From NCBI GenBank assembly GCA_023396555.1, contig JAEWWC010000141.1, positions 1 through 15,948 on the forward strand: a stretch of 15,948 bases of DNA, given 5' to 3'. The stretch comes from Bacillota bacterium. GTDB lineage: Bacteria > Bacillota > Clostridia > Christensenellales > SZUA-584. Positions 15,241 through 15,948 of this stretch are shown piece by piece (position 1 is the stretch's first letter; each line of letters opens with the position of its first letter). The notes beneath the pieces were generated by a model. That model was given only the letters and a program-made list of their open reading frames with translations, had not been told where the DNA came from and made no database searches. Made by a program: the position numbers and the translations under genes.

Positions 15241-15948
15241 TCACTTTTGGAACAAGGACTTATACTGACCATACCCTTCTTCATCCAGCTTCTCCAGCGG
15301 CACGAAGCGCAGTGCCGCCGAGTTGATGCAGTAGCGCGGCATACCGTTCGGACCATCGTCGAACACGTGCCCCAAATGCGCATCAGACGCCTTGGTGCGT
15401 ACCTCGGTGCGTATCATACCGTGGCTTACATCCCGATGTTCGGTGACGCGCGGGCCGTCCACCGGCTTTGTGAAGCTGGGCCAGCCGCAGCCAGAATCGA
15501 ATTTGTCCAGAGATGTGAACAGCGGCTCTCCAGTGATGATGTCCACATACAGACCCGGCGTATGGTTGTCCCAGTATTCGTTGCGAAACGGCGGCTCGGT
15601 TGCGCTGTGCTGCGTCACCTCATACTGCATCGGCGTCAGCCGTTCTTTAAGCGCGTCGTCGCCCCATACCTTGCCGATAAACGCCTCGCGGCCCGAGCCC
15701 CGCTTATACCTCCCGTAATGCTCCGGATTCTTCTTGTAGTATTCGCAGTGGTAGCCTTCGGCGGGCCAGAACGCTGCGGCGGGCAGGATCTGCGTATGCA
15801 CCTCCGCACTAAGCAGCCGCTCCACGCGCTTTTTGGAGTCTTCCGCCGCCGCGCGTTGCTCATCATCCGCATAGAATATCGCCGTCTTATACTGCGAGCC
15901 CCTGTCCGCGAACTGCCCGCCCGCGTCCGCGGGGTCGATCTGCCGCCA
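15241..15948 (-). CDS. msrAB: Fused peptide methionine sulfoxide reductase MsrA/MsrB, N-terminus missing
   Basis: The reading frame runs open to the window edge, so the 5' part is not present. The first visible residues (RQIDPADAGGQFADRGSQY) are a hallmark of MsrA, followed by its C-terminal part (HTQILPAAAFWPAEGYHCEY). An MsrB domain follows with GCGWPSFTKP, DAHLGHVFDDGP and the catalytic-cysteine motif RYCINSAALRF. Together the two activities reduce the S- and R-epimers of methionine sulfoxide in proteins. The zinc-binding CxxC pairs found in some MsrB proteins are absent, as in many fused forms. The catalytic GCFWC region of MsrA would lie beyond the right end. A GTG at 15825 is not a credible start because it would remove the MsrA core. 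Confidence 0.96.
   Translation of the reverse strand, partial: WRQIDPADAGGQFADRGSQYKTAIFYADDEQRAAAEDSKKRVERLLSAEVHTQILPAAAFWPAEGYHCEYYKKNPEHYGRYKRGSGREAFIGKVWGDDALKERLTPMQYEVTQHSATEPPFRNEYWDNHTPGLYVDIITGEPLFTSLDKFDSGCGWPSFTKPVDGPRVTEHRDVSHGMIRTEVRTKASDAHLGHVFDDGPNGMPRYCINSAALRFVPLEKLDEEGYGQYKSLFQK

Noticed and set aside
1..15948. CRISPR arrays, tRNA or rRNA genes, insertion sequences, phage attachment sites
   Set aside because: I saw no regularly spaced repeats, structural RNA signatures, transposase motifs or terminal inverted repeats while reading both strands.

Overview
The window reads as a chromosomal segment of an anaerobic member of the Bacillota, most likely a gut-type Clostridia. 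The evidence is indirect: Shine-Dalgarno sequences of the AAGGGGG/GGAGG type, a rubredoxin gene, a 7TM-type histidine kinase with an AHNLKTP H-box, an HD-GYP response regulator, and a compact two-module reductase-terminated NRPS of a kind known from gut Clostridia. G+C looks moderate to fairly high (mid-50s percent by eye, not computed). Every gene I can support lies on the minus strand, so transcription runs from the right end of the window to the left.

Right part (about 13541-15948), housekeeping and redox genes: the 3' portion of a fused methionine sulfoxide reductase msrAB (cut by the window edge), an exodeoxyribonuclease III, a small 50-residue rubredoxin, and an HD-domain hydrolase. These are closely spaced and could form a stress or repair cluster unrelated to the rest.

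Middle and left part (about 1-13495), the biosynthetic locus: a convincing extended -10 sigma-A promoter at 13464-13492 sits before six tightly packed genes. They are a fatty acyl-AMP ligase, a stand-alone acyl carrier protein, a Sfp-type phosphopantetheinyl transferase, a C-A-T-C-A-T-R nonribosomal peptide synthetase of about 2460 residues, a 7TM-PAS histidine kinase and a REC-GAF-HD-GYP response regulator. The first three genes are 3 bp apart or overlap by 4 bp. A 113-bp gap with a 7-bp hairpin precedes the NRPS. The NRPS stop and kinase start overlap as TAATG, and the kinase and regulator genes overlap by 17 bp.

Working model (inference): the ligase activates a fatty acid and loads it on the ACP, which the PPTase has converted to its holo form. 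The first condensation domain joins the acyl chain to amino acid 1, the second module adds amino acid 2, and the terminal reductase releases an N-acyl dipeptide aldehyde. Such aldehydes are protease inhibitors in related gut systems. The unusual part is that a membrane sensor kinase and a c-di-GMP phosphodiesterase-type regulator are encoded in the same apparent transcript. This suggests the product, or the target it hits, is sensed and coupled to cyclic-di-GMP turnover. No exporter or dedicated immunity gene is visible in the window, and no gene-free stretch exceeds 300 bases.
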